A stretch of 64,000 bases of DNA from Deltaproteobacteria bacterium. GTDB lineage: Bacteria; Desulfobacterota; Binatia; UTPRO1. Shown in pieces: positions 19,135 to 27,054 of this stretch. How positions within the stretch are numbered: the first letter of the stretch is position 1; the number at the start of each line of letters is the position of its first letter. Both the position numbers and the translations under genes were made by a program. Below the pieces are notes generated by a model, which worked only from the letters and a program-made list of their open reading frames with translations, was not told the DNA's origin and ran no database searches. The stretch covers positions 60,703 to 124,702 of the forward strand of contig JACQEO010000075.1 of assembly GCA_016200545.1 (NCBI GenBank), in the 5' to 3' direction.

Positions 19135-20133
19135 ATGTTCGCATCCGAGCAGAACATGCCCAGTCAGGTCGCCGCCGTTCACCCCGAGGTTTTCGTGCCG
19201 GAGGAGGAGCGCCCGCTCGCGCGCAAGGAGACGTTTTCCCAGCTCGTCGCGCGCTTGAGTCACCAGTCGGTGGTGAAGCACTTCGATGCGTACGCCGACA
19301 TCGCCTGGGACAGCGAGGAATTCCGTATCGACGCGGACGATCCGCGCTGGGAGCTCTCCGCGGGCGACGTGCTGGGAGCCAGCGCCTGGTACCGCGCGCA
19401 GCCGGCGGCAGTGCGGGCACGCCTCGGGCTTCATCTGGTGGCCCACTTCATGAAGACCGGCCTCCAGTTCGAGGGCGTTCTGAAGCAGGGGCTGCTCGCC
19501 TTCGCGGCCTCGCTGCCGAATCGCTCGCCCGAGTTCCGCTACGTCTATCACGAGGTGATCGAGGAAGCGCAGCACTCGCTCATGTTCCAGGAGTTCGTGA
19601 ACCGCTCGGGCTTCGACATCCCCGGGCTGACCGGCGTGATTCGCTTCCTCTCGGGCCGGGTGCCGATGCTCGCCAAGGCCTTCCCGGAGCTCTTCTTCGT
19701 TTTCGTCCTGGGCGGCGAGGATCCCATCGACTACGTGCAGCGGCGCGCGCTCCGTCGCGAGCGCCCGGTCCATCCGCTCCTGCGGCGGACCATACAGATC
19801 CACGTGACCGAGGAGGCCCGCCACCTCTGCTTCGCGCGGCACTACCTGAAGGAGCGGGTACCGCACCTGGGCCCGGTGCGACGTGCGGTGCTCGCCATCG
19901 GCGCGCCCATCGTGCTCAGCATCATGGCCCAGCTGATGATGCGGCCGTCCCCCGAGATCGTCCGCGGGTACGGCATCCCCAGGCCGGTCATCGACGAGGT
20001 CTACACGCGAAATCCGGCGCACCGTGCCAACACGGTCGAGGCGCTCGAGAAGGTTCGCACCCTCTCGACCGAGCTCGGGCTAATCACGCCTCGCACCCGA
20101 CGCCTCTGGCAGGCGCTCGGCATCTGGGCCTGA
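19135..20133 (+). CDS. AurF-like diiron oxygenase
   Basis: 332-aa member of the diiron oxygenase family that includes AurF, an aryl-amine N-oxygenase. The two metal-binding helices are visible as YHEVIEEAQHSLMFQEF (E-x2-E/H pattern) and IQIHVTEEARHLCFARHYL, each with the E-E-x2-H core; an earlier Glu helix is FMKTGLQFEGVLKQG. Substrate unknown. The ATG at 19135 lies 14 nt after the second operator palindrome, with AAAGGGA upstream, so it is probably directly repressed by the divergent TetR protein. Confidence 0.88.
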   Translation: MFASEQNMPSQVAAVHPEVFVPEEERPLARKETFSQLVARLSHQSVVKHFDAYADIAWDSEEFRIDADDPRWELSAGDVLGASAWYRAQPAAVRARLGLHLVAHFMKTGLQFEGVLKQGLLAFAASLPNRSPEFRYVYHEVIEEAQHSLMFQEFVNRSGFDIPGLTGVIRFLSGRVPMLAKAFPELFFVFVLGGEDPIDYVQRRALRRERPVHPLLRRTIQIHVTEEARHLCFARHYLKERVPHLGPVRRAVLAIGAPIVLSIMAQLMMRPSPEIVRGYGIPRPVIDEVYTRNPAHRANTVEALEKVRTLSTELGLITPRTRRLWQALGIWA

Positions 20134-20206
20134 AGGGAGACTCCGATGAGCCAGGCCGCCACAGTCGTGAACTGGCGGGTCGCCTGCGCGATCGGATCGT
20201 AGGAAT

Positions 20207-21820
20207 CTAGAGGCAGACGCCCGCGTCGAAGCTGTACTCGAGCGCGTACGGGGCGCACGAGCCGGCGCCCCCGACCCCGGTGATGCGCGCGAACACCTCG
20301 TAGGAGTCGGGCGACAACCCGAAGCACAGCCCGTGGAATCCCACCTGGATGGAGCCCGAGGTGCCGGCAACGACGTCCGTGCAGGTCCCACCCGTATCGC
20401 AGCCACCGGTGTACACGCAGAGCCGGTACGTCCCGGCCCCGGCTGGCGGCATCAAGGTGACCGTCAAGCGGTAGTCCTCCTTCGTGCACAAGAAGTCGCA
20501 GCAGGCGCACGTGCTGTCGGTCTCCAGCATCGGGATGCGGAAATAGTCGACGTCGCCGAAGGGGTAGAGCGTCGGGTGCACGTTCAGCGTCTGGTCGCTG
20601 CCGACGGTGGTCAAAGTAACGGCGTGGGCGCAGTCGCCGTTCGGTTCGGCGGCGTCGGAGAACGCTCCGTTGTCGATCACGCCGTCGCAGTTGTTGTCGA
20701 TACCGTCGCAAACCTCGGTCGAGGCCGCGCCGGAGTTCGGGGTGCACGTGTGCGGCGCCCCGCCAATGCAGTTCGCCTGCGTGACCCGGCACACTCCGTT
20801 GCCGCATGTCGAGTTCCCCTGGACCGAGTCGAGGTTGGTGCACGCCCCCGCGGTCGTCCCCGTACACGTGCCCGCGGTCGGCACCTGACAGCTCGCATCG
20901 CACGCAGTCTGAGAATCGCCGGCCGGCTGCGACGGGCACACCGCCGTCGCCGTCTGACAGGCGCCGGCACCGTCGCAGCTCGCCGCGGTGTCCGGCACGT
21001 CGGCACGGTCGAAACAGGTGCGGCCGACGAAGCTGGAGAAGAAGCCGTCGCACGCGATCGCGCCGCACTCGTCGTCCGGGTCGAAGCCGGCAGGGACGTT
21101 CGTGCAGGTTCCCACGCTGCCCGCGAGGTCGCACGCTCGGCACGTGCCGGTGCACCCGTCGTCACAGCAGACGCCGTCGACGCAGTGATCGCTCGCGCAC
21201 TCCCCGTCCGCGACACAGGTCCGGCCGTTCGGCGGTAGCGTGCAGGCGCCGCTGTCGCTCGCTGTCAGGCGAAGGTCAGCGTTGGAGTCGGCGGCATCCA
21301 TGCAGTGGGTGGAGCCGGAGCACAAGACCTGGGCGAACTTTCCCGCCCGACTCTCGCATGTGGTGACGGATGTCACGCCGTCCTTCTTCGTCGTTGGCTT
21401 GATGGAGCAGCTGACCGCGCCGCCGGAGGTCGTCTTCTTCACGCAGGGCAGGCGATGCAGGCTCGGATTGTCGCCGCAAATCGAGCGAGCAAGGAGGCTC
21501 TTGACGGTCGCCGAGCAGGCTTTCCGAAGGTGTCCGGCGGCCACCTCGGTCTGCAGGATGTCGCGAGCGCAGCGGAGGTAATCAGCGTGCGTCTTTCCTG
21601 GACTGTTGTCGAAGGTCGCGCAGTCGCAGCTTCCGTCGACGAGCGCGCGGACAGCCCCGATGGCGTCACGATCGCCCGCGACCTCGGGCGCGGAGCCGGT
21701 GAGGCACGTCGTCTTGCCCGCCCAGGCCGGTGCCGCCGCGCACAGCAGGACGATGCCCGCCAGCACCGGCACAGCAAGTGTGCCGAACGCGAAGACGGCA
21801 AGCAGATCGGCACGAATCAT
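20207..21820 (-). CDS. Secreted Cys-rich protein with a MopE-type motif
   Basis: 537 aa. Signal peptide MIRADLLAVFAFGTLAVPVL...APAWA. The mature protein has over 50 Cys. An N-terminal helical domain (RALVDGSCDCATFDNSPGKT, then HADYLRCARDIL) is followed by EGF-like Cys repeats (CVADGECASDHCVDGVCCDD, a pattern common in myxobacterial surface proteins) and a MopE-like calcium motif EVCDGIDNNCDGVIDNG. The C-terminal domain (GDVDYFRIPM, TYRLCVYTGGC) resembles a bacterial pre-peptidase/beta-sandwich domain. Likely cell-surface or extracellular. The ATG at 21820 has no strong Shine-Dalgarno; upstream the frame is open but unconvincing. Confidence 0.8.
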   Translation of the reverse strand: MIRADLLAVFAFGTLAVPVLAGIVLLCAAAPAWAGKTTCLTGSAPEVAGDRDAIGAVRALVDGSCDCATFDNSPGKTHADYLRCARDILQTEVAAGHLRKACSATVKSLLARSICGDNPSLHRLPCVKKTTSGGAVSCSIKPTTKKDGVTSVTTCESRAGKFAQVLCSGSTHCMDAADSNADLRLTASDSGACTLPPNGRTCVADGECASDHCVDGVCCDDGCTGTCRACDLAGSVGTCTNVPAGFDPDDECGAIACDGFFSSFVGRTCFDRADVPDTAASCDGAGACQTATAVCPSQPAGDSQTACDASCQVPTAGTCTGTTAGACTNLDSVQGNSTCGNGVCRVTQANCIGGAPHTCTPNSGAASTEVCDGIDNNCDGVIDNGAFSDAAEPNGDCAHAVTLTTVGSDQTLNVHPTLYPFGDVDYFRIPMLETDSTCACCDFLCTKEDYRLTVTLMPPAGAGTYRLCVYTGGCDTGGTCTDVVAGTSGSIQVGFHGLCFGLSPDSYEVFARITGVGGAGSCAPYALEYSFDAGVCL

Positions 21821-21873
21821 TCTCAAGGGCGTTCTTCCGGCGCCGGGGGCGCTCGCTCGGTGCGCGTGCGTCA

Positions 21874-21943
21874 CAGGCGGCCCTGTTTGGTGCGCAGACG
21901 TTCGCACAGCGCCGCTCCATCGTCGAGACAAAAAATCAGCGGA
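21874..21943. repeat. Dispersed repeat, copy B
   Basis: 70 bp matching 17188-17255 at about 74% identity in the same orientation, including TTCGCAC, CGTCGAG and AAAAATCAG. It lies 54 nt upstream of the start of the Cys-rich secreted protein gene, a placement like copy A. Loss of identity is abrupt on both sides. Confidence 0.6.
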
Positions 21944-22482
21944 TTCGGACACCGCGTCCGAGAAGGCGACGAACTCGGACAACGACGCAGCGCGATACGA
22001 GGATCATGACGTTGCCCACTCGCACGGGATTCGCTATCCCGCCACGCGGCATAACCGCTCGTTTCGCTGTGATTTCTCAGGGCCTGTGCCCGTACTGTGC
22101 CCGCGTCTGTTGGGCAGCCGATCCTACGCCCCGCGCGGTTCGCTCTCCGAACCGACGGCGCCGCATCGTCAGCCGCCCCCGAGAAGAGTCACGGTCAGTC
22201 GCATCGCCGACTCCCGCTAGCGACCCCGGGGGAGCCCCCCAAGGCCCCTTGCGCATGTGCGGGAAGGCCATCCACCATGCGCGCACCAAATTTCCGGGGG
22301 AAGTGCTGAGCACTTCGCGAATGCACCTGCTCGTCTCACGGCACGGCCCGGACGGCCTACGAGGTCTCAGCGGTGGCATTCCACTCGCGCTGCATCGTCA
22401 GCCAGCACAAGTCAGATTAGCGATACCTGTCAGGTCGATGATAAACTTTGACGGTTACGGTGAACAGAGAGGCTAGGTAGAA
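21944..22482. other. Intergenic region without a supported gene
   Basis: About 540 bp in which I find no convincing reading frame on either strand. Near its right end (22430-22480) the sequence becomes AT-richer (GATAAACTTTGACGG) and probably holds the promoter of the next gene. The string GTGCCCGTACTGTGCCCG at 22086-22103 is, on the minus strand, close to a GGGCACA-x4-GGGCACA pattern in the integrase gene end (about 31910-31922), but there is no other similarity. Confidence 0.5.
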
Positions 22483-23244
22483 GTGCCGAATGCAGTAGAA
22501 AGCGCGACTGCCGCCGCACGAGAACTTGCGGCGCTGATCCGTGACCGTCTGCCAATTGCTTGCGGGACCGACCGATGGCCGAGCCTCGGCTGGGCGCTCC
22601 TCGCGCGCATGGCCGGCACAACAGGGACGATCGTCACGCTCAGGTCCAGCCAATCAGCGAACGACGGCTTCTGCTTGTTGCGAGTACTCTACGAGCACGT
22701 CGTGACGTTCGCCTGGCTGGCCGCAGACCCTGTCGACGAGAGGATCGATCTCTTCCGAAAGAACGACGCGATCGAGCGGATCAAAGCCGACAACGATCTG
22801 CGGTCGATCGGCGACTATTCCCTGGAGCCTGAAACGCGACGACAACTCGAAGCGCTCCGCGATTCCATCGCGGGCAATTGTCCGAAAGTGCCGCAGCGCG
22901 CCGAAATCGCTGACCTGTACTGGAAAGACCGGATCGAAGAGTTCGTTGAGGACAGTACGTCCCCGTATTCGTTCCGCGGCATGTACCGACAACTCTACCG
23001 CCACGGTAGCTTCCTGGTTCATCCGACGTTACTTGGGCTGAACAAGGTGACGACCCAGAACCCGGACGGAACCCGAACCATTCACATGGAAGCAGTCGAT
23101 CGACCGCCGTTTCCGATCGGACTCACAGTAGTGGTCCAGGGCGCCGCCCTGATCGTTGCCGAGCATGCACTCCAGTGGCCGCCGCTTGGCACCGTTAATA
23201 ACATTGTGAGCAGCCACAATTGGGTGCCAGAGACCGTGGGTTAA
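22483..23244 (+). CDS. DUF5677-like helical protein of unknown function
   Basis: 253 aa, mostly helical. It resembles the DUF5677 type: an early helix region (TIVTLRSSQSANDGFCLLRV, then LYEHVVTFAWLAADP), a basic/acidic middle, and the late motif LYRHGSFLVHPTLLGL. These proteins are common near mobile elements and phage-defence regions, with no assigned biochemical role that I can state. The GTG at 22483 has AGG nearby. Base composition is lower in GC than the flanking secreted-protein gene, suggesting acquisition. Confidence 0.6.
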   Translation: MPNAVESATAAARELAALIRDRLPIACGTDRWPSLGWALLARMAGTTGTIVTLRSSQSANDGFCLLRVLYEHVVTFAWLAADPVDERIDLFRKNDAIERIKADNDLRSIGDYSLEPETRRQLEALRDSIAGNCPKVPQRAEIADLYWKDRIEEFVEDSTSPYSFRGMYRQLYRHGSFLVHPTLLGLNKVTTQNPDGTRTIHMEAVDRPPFPIGLTVVVQGAALIVAEHALQWPPLGTVNNIVSSHNWVPETVG

Positions 23245-23294
23245 TGAGCAGGCCGACCGGCGAAGGCCGTCGAAACTGGCCCCACTCGCCCCGG

Positions 23295-23537
23295 TTACGG
23301 CACGCGCTCGTACCCCTGGCGCAGGTAGTCGTCGACGCATTCCCGCTGGACGCGCGCGCTCTCCTCCGTACCACGAATGCCGAAAGGACCAGTGGGCACG
23401 CGCGGCGCCACACACTCCACTCGCTGCCCAGTCCGCGGATGCTGCAAATTTATCGGCGGACCAGCTCGGAGAATTGGGAGGACACCGCAGCCCACCGTGC
23501 CCAGCACGAACATCACGATGACCGCAATCATTCTCAT
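23295..23537 (-). CDS. Small putative lipoprotein
   Basis: 80 aa with a hydrophobic N-terminus (MRMIAVIVMFVLGTVGC) that may be a lipoprotein signal, although Thr at -3 is not ideal. The mature part has the pattern HPRTGQRVECVAP...CVDDYLRQGYERV, a two-Cys layout I associate with small secreted deltaproteobacterial proteins. Function unknown. It is on the same strand as the next lipoprotein gene, 30 nt downstream of it. Confidence 0.6.
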   Translation of the reverse strand: MRMIAVIVMFVLGTVGCGVLPILRAGPPINLQHPRTGQRVECVAPRVPTGPFGIRGTEESARVQRECVDDYLRQGYERVP

Positions 23538-23567
23538 CGTTTCGGCCGGTTGCGTGGCAGGCCGCGA

Positions 23568-23915
23568 CTACTCCCCGAGGCGGATAGCGCGTGCCGTCAC
23601 GTGGATACCCGTACTGATCAATCCCGACTTCACCGGGAACGATTGATCGATGATGAGGCCGTTGGCGCCAGCAGCTCGGGCCTTGTCTTTCAGCGCGGGA
23701 ATCGCGTCCTCGATTGAGAGAATCTGATACTTGCCGGGATCGTTGTAGGTCACGAGCGCGACGACGTGGAAGGGCTGATCAACGTCCTTGTCGGCCGTAA
23801 AGACCAGCACGTCTTGTTCGCGTGCCAGCGCCGCGTAACGATGACTCCCGATCGGCGTGACCGAGGCCCGGCCACATGCTGCCGAGACAAGGACGAGAGC
23901 GAGTAGTGCGGCCAC
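23568..23915 (-). CDS. Putative lipoprotein of unknown function
   Basis: 115 aa starting at a GTG; signal peptide with lipobox SAAC (LLALVLVSAAC). The mature domain contains DVLVFTADKDVDQPFHVVAL, then YNDPGKYQI and a helix ALKDKARAAGANGLIID, a strand-helix-strand arrangement like small heavy-metal-binding/YbjQ-style or DUF4156-style lipoproteins; I cannot decide between them. It likely forms a two-gene unit with the small lipoprotein gene downstream. Confidence 0.65.
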   Translation of the reverse strand: MAALLALVLVSAACGRASVTPIGSHRYAALAREQDVLVFTADKDVDQPFHVVALVTYNDPGKYQILSIEDAIPALKDKARAAGANGLIIDQSFPVKSGLISTGIHVTARAIRLGE

Positions 23916-24165
23916 AACTCGATCGAGATTCGTTTTGGCCCTTGCCCAGATTCTCAGCCGTATAGCTGATCCGCGGCGCGCCGTACACGGTCGCCGAGCG
24001 CGTCAAGGTACGCTCTCGCCATAGTACCGCACACCGGCTGCCGAGTCGGCGCACCTCACATAGGCCGCCGTCTCGCCTCCGTTGTTGCGCCACAATGACC
24101 CACTCGCTCGCGGTTGGTGCTTCCCACAGTCGAGCGCTACCCTGCTCACCCTAGGAGGTTCGCGC

Positions 24166-24855
24166 ATGCGGGCACATCGATTCCCAACGACGGCTCTGGT
24201 GCTCGTGCTCCTGGCTCCCCATGCTGTACTCGCTGCCGACCGGGGCATCCAACTCAGCCCTGACGGCAAGCGCGTGATGGCCAACAAGGACATCGGAGCA
24301 GAACGGTGGGCGATTACCTTCAACAAAGACGACGGAACCGTTGTCGGCAACGTGTTTCGCGAGGACGGAAGTCCACCCGCCTTTGTTTTCTGCCGTCCGG
24401 CATCTGAGGCGAACGTGTTCGAGTGCTTTGGCGCCGATGCCTGCGCAGGATCACCGTGCACGAACGGGTTCAGCCCGCTCGGAATGGTGACGCTACCCAG
24501 CTCGTTCTTTGAGGTGCCGCCAATCTTGAATCTCAGCGGGCGATTTGCGACCGCGAATTCGCAGTGCGTCGATGGCCAAGGACACTCGATAGCGACGAGC
24601 GAAGGGACCGTGTCCGTGGTTCAGCTGGGAATCACGCTCACGATCACGAACGAACAGAGTGGGCTCAGGTATTCCGGTGCCGTGGCTGGCGATCAAGTGA
24701 CCGCCACCGCATCGTTCGACGTCGGCCAGGCTCATTGCAGTACCACGGTTACGGGGACAGCATTCAATTCTGATTCGGGGGCGTTTACTGAAAACATCGT
24801 ATGCGACAACGGATCGGAAGTCGTCTGCACCTACAGTCTTCATCGCATAACGTAG
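24166..24855 (+). CDS. Secreted protein of unknown function
   Basis: 229 aa with a cleavable signal (MRAHRFPTTALVLVLLAPHA, then VLA-A) and a strong AGGAGG (24153-24158) before the ATG. The mature protein is beta-rich with six or more Cys (VFCRP, FECFGADACAGSPC, CDNGSEVVC) and several GSG/TVTG turns, as in exported beta-sandwich proteins. I do not recognise a family. It lies just left of the integrative element, and nothing shows whether it belongs to it. Confidence 0.65.
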   Translation: MRAHRFPTTALVLVLLAPHAVLAADRGIQLSPDGKRVMANKDIGAERWAITFNKDDGTVVGNVFREDGSPPAFVFCRPASEANVFECFGADACAGSPCTNGFSPLGMVTLPSSFFEVPPILNLSGRFATANSQCVDGQGHSIATSEGTVSVVQLGITLTITNEQSGLRYSGAVAGDQVTATASFDVGQAHCSTTVTGTAFNSDSGAFTENIVCDNGSEVVCTYSLHRIT

Positions 24856-24908
24856 CCTGCGCGGCCTAGCATCTGTGGCCTCAACCTCGTCTGTGCTAGT
24901 GTGCACTG

Positions 24909-25706
24909 GTGGGATTGAGTCGGTCGATCGCTGCGTGGCAGTGGCCGAAGCGGCACGCTTACGTGGTCGAGGAATGCCGGGTCCTGAATGTCCGTGACCT
25001 CGTCTGGCAACTGGATCGATTCCACCGTGGGATGCTGTGGACGTGGCGGCCGCCCGACCACCCAAGACTCAAGCTCCTCGCTAGCGACCGCGGAGTCGCA
25101 CGGAGCTGGTTGTTCGAGTGTCCATCGTGCCATCGCCGGTGCGAGTCGCTGTTCATTCCCCCGAACGTGGCACACGACGGCTGGCGATGCCGGCTGTGCT
25201 GCGGGTCGGGCTTGATCTACGCTTCACAGCGGTACGGCTACCGGCATCCGCTTCGTAAGGTTCTCACACACCGAAAGCGTGTCACACGCCTGAAAGAAGT
25301 CCGACGCCAGCAGCGCCGTGACGATCGTCGACGCGCACGGCAGCGACGCGAGACGCTGCGGCCGGCGCGTGAGTTGAGCAGGACGACACCGCGGGCGGCA
25401 GCACTCGCGGACGATCGCGTACTCATCATCGAGGTGCCGCGCGCCGCCTTTGGTGAGCCGGGCGGGCAGTCGAAGGTACGAGAGCGCTGGATGACGAAGG
25501 CCGAGTGCGATCGTGAGCAGGCAGCAAATGCGGAACGGGAACGGCGGCGACGTGAGCTGGTGGCGCTGCTAGAAGCCGATGCGCCGGCGAACGAAGCGGT
25601 GCTCAACGAACTCAAGCGGGGCAAGCTGTCGCGCGGCGGTTGTCCGCGAGTCCGGGCCGCGCGGCTGCTGCGACGGTATACACATGGGTTGGTCGCGCAA
25701 CGATGA
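24909..25706 (+). CDS. Zinc-ribbon protein of unknown function
   Basis: 265 aa, GTG start. The middle holds a zinc ribbon: CPSCHRRCESLFIPP, then WRCRLCCGSGLIYASQR, a layout found in proteins carried by integrative elements and prophages (C-x2-C, about 20 residues, C-x2-C, then Y-x-SQR). The N-terminal 65 residues contain several Trp; after residue 110 the protein is strongly basic and helical (LKEVRRQQRRDDRRRARQRR). A nucleic-acid-binding role is likely but inferred. First gene of the element. Confidence 0.6.
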   Translation: MGLSRSIAAWQWPKRHAYVVEECRVLNVRDLVWQLDRFHRGMLWTWRPPDHPRLKLLASDRGVARSWLFECPSCHRRCESLFIPPNVAHDGWRCRLCCGSGLIYASQRYGYRHPLRKVLTHRKRVTRLKEVRRQQRRDDRRRARQRRETLRPARELSRTTPRAAALADDRVLIIEVPRAAFGEPGGQSKVRERWMTKAECDREQAANAERERRRRELVALLEADAPANEAVLNELKRGKLSRGGCPRVRAARLLRRYTHGLVAQR

Positions 25707-25760
25707 GCACCAACGGCGGGGGTACTTCCCGAATCGGGACGGAGCAGATATATTGAAAGT

Positions 25761-26795
25761 ATGCTCCAAGACGAAGAGCATTGCACAATAGAGCCCGAAT
25801 TCGTTGCTTTTGTCGTCCACACGTACAACCGATACCAGCGACGACATGATGTCGCTACTTGCGACGATGCCGAACTCGTCGGCCGCCTCGTAGGCCTCGA
25901 AGCGAATCTGTGTCTCGTTATTGTCAGTTTCATCGACACGCCTGGTGCGCCGTGGCGCACTGTCTATCGCCACGCCGCCGTTCTCGCCGGTGTTCTTTCG
26001 CTGGAGGTGCTCGATCGCTTGCGGCGCAGGGGGGCATCTGGTGACGTGCTCGGGTTTCTGATCTGGACACGACGCGCGGTAGACAACGTGCTGCATGAGA
26101 TACTACGGCGACTCCGTGCAACACCGGTCGGACTTGCGATCGTCGCCGTCCGAAGTCTGATGCCGCCCGATGATGCTGTTGCTCTTCGCCAGCTTCTCCG
26201 TGCGTTGCGTGTTTCTCAATTGACAAGCTTCCGACCAGAGAAGGAATCGGACGAAGATCTACGCCAAGACGCCCTCGCCAGCGCCCTCGATTTCGTAGAC
26301 AGGCACGAGCGCGAGATCACGGCACCCTGGACCCTGCCAGACCGCATCGAGCTGCCTGCCCTACCTGTGCCTATACCCGGCGTCGATGCCCGCCGCTGGG
26401 ATTGGCCTGCCCTTGTTGCATCCGAAACCCATGCTACCGCTGCGCTCCTATTGCCCGCCCTACGCGGAGATCTTGAGGCACTGCCGGAGAAAGTACGATT
26501 GGCTCTCCGTGACCATTTCGAGTCGTGGAACGCGCAGAAGCGCTCGGGCGAAGAGGTGTTGTTCGACGACTCGGACCATGCGAGCCCCACGGACGTTGAG
26601 TCCGATCTGGCCCGAAGACGCGCGGTTCAAGACTTCTACGCTGAAGCGCGACGCCGGTGGGGAGACCGGGCGTGCGTCTTCCTCGATGCCCTCCTGCGAG
26701 GCAGGACCGTAGAAGAGGCGTCAAAGCGCGCTGGAGTCAGCCGGCAAACAGGGCATAAGTACCTGCGGGAATTGAAGCGCCCTCGTACCAAGTAA
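25761..26795 (+). CDS. Sigma-like HTH regulatory protein of unknown function
   Basis: 344 aa. The C-terminus looks like a sigma-70 region-4 or similar helix-turn-helix: FLDALLRGRTVEEASKRAGV followed by SRQTGHKYLRELKR. The long N-terminal region is helical (LVGRLVGLEANLCLVIVSFI, LRQLLRALRVSQLTSF) with an acidic stretch before the HTH (EEVLFDDSDH). No region-2 motif is recognisable, so it is not a plain sigma factor. It may control the replication or integrase genes that follow. ATG start at 25761. Confidence 0.55.
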   Translation: MLQDEEHCTIEPEFVAFVVHTYNRYQRRHDVATCDDAELVGRLVGLEANLCLVIVSFIDTPGAPWRTVYRHAAVLAGVLSLEVLDRLRRRGASGDVLGFLIWTRRAVDNVLHEILRRLRATPVGLAIVAVRSLMPPDDAVALRQLLRALRVSQLTSFRPEKESDEDLRQDALASALDFVDRHEREITAPWTLPDRIELPALPVPIPGVDARRWDWPALVASETHATAALLLPALRGDLEALPEKVRLALRDHFESWNAQKRSGEEVLFDDSDHASPTDVESDLARRRAVQDFYAEARRRWGDRACVFLDALLRGRTVEEASKRAGVSRQTGHKYLRELKRPRTK

Positions 26796-26850
26796 CCTCC
26801 CGTTTACATTTCTCCGGCGTGTTCCCCCCTTGTCCTAGTAGGAGGGAACA

Positions 26851-27054
26851 ATGATCCGAATCGACATCACCCCTGTCGGCGTGGAGCGTGTCGCGTTCGC
26901 GCCGGCATCGGAACTCGAAGAGGACCTCGATTTCGCAGCTTACCAGGCGATCCGGTCTCTCTTGGACAAGATTGACCGGCGTCTGCGGAGGGCTGCACAC
27001 GCCGCTACAGGCGGACACCCCGAGCGGTCGCGCGGGAGGCTGCACCACCGGTGA
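26851..27054 (+). CDS. Small element protein of unknown function
   Basis: 67 aa, well supported by a strong GGAGGG box 6-8 nt before the ATG and by a 4-nt overlap (GTGA) with the primase gene. The N-terminus (MIRIDITPVGVERVAF) reads as two strands, followed by a helix (DLDFAAYQAIRSLLDKIDRR) and a basic tail. No family recognised. In this position a small regulator or replication accessory protein would be typical, but nothing shows it. Confidence 0.6.
   Translation: MIRIDITPVGVERVAFAPASELEEDLDFAAYQAIRSLLDKIDRRLRRAAHAATGGHPERSRGRLHHR

Noticed and set aside
21420..21435. Left attachment site for the tRNA-Leu element (GCCGGAGGTCG)
   Set aside because: Only 11 bases match the tRNA 3' end and the match is inside the Cys-rich protein gene, so it is probably chance.
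22077..22379. Minus-strand frame with an integrase-like tail (QQTRAQYGHRP)
   Set aside because: Only a short GGGCACA-type string is shared with the integrase gene, in a different frame; no catalytic motif.
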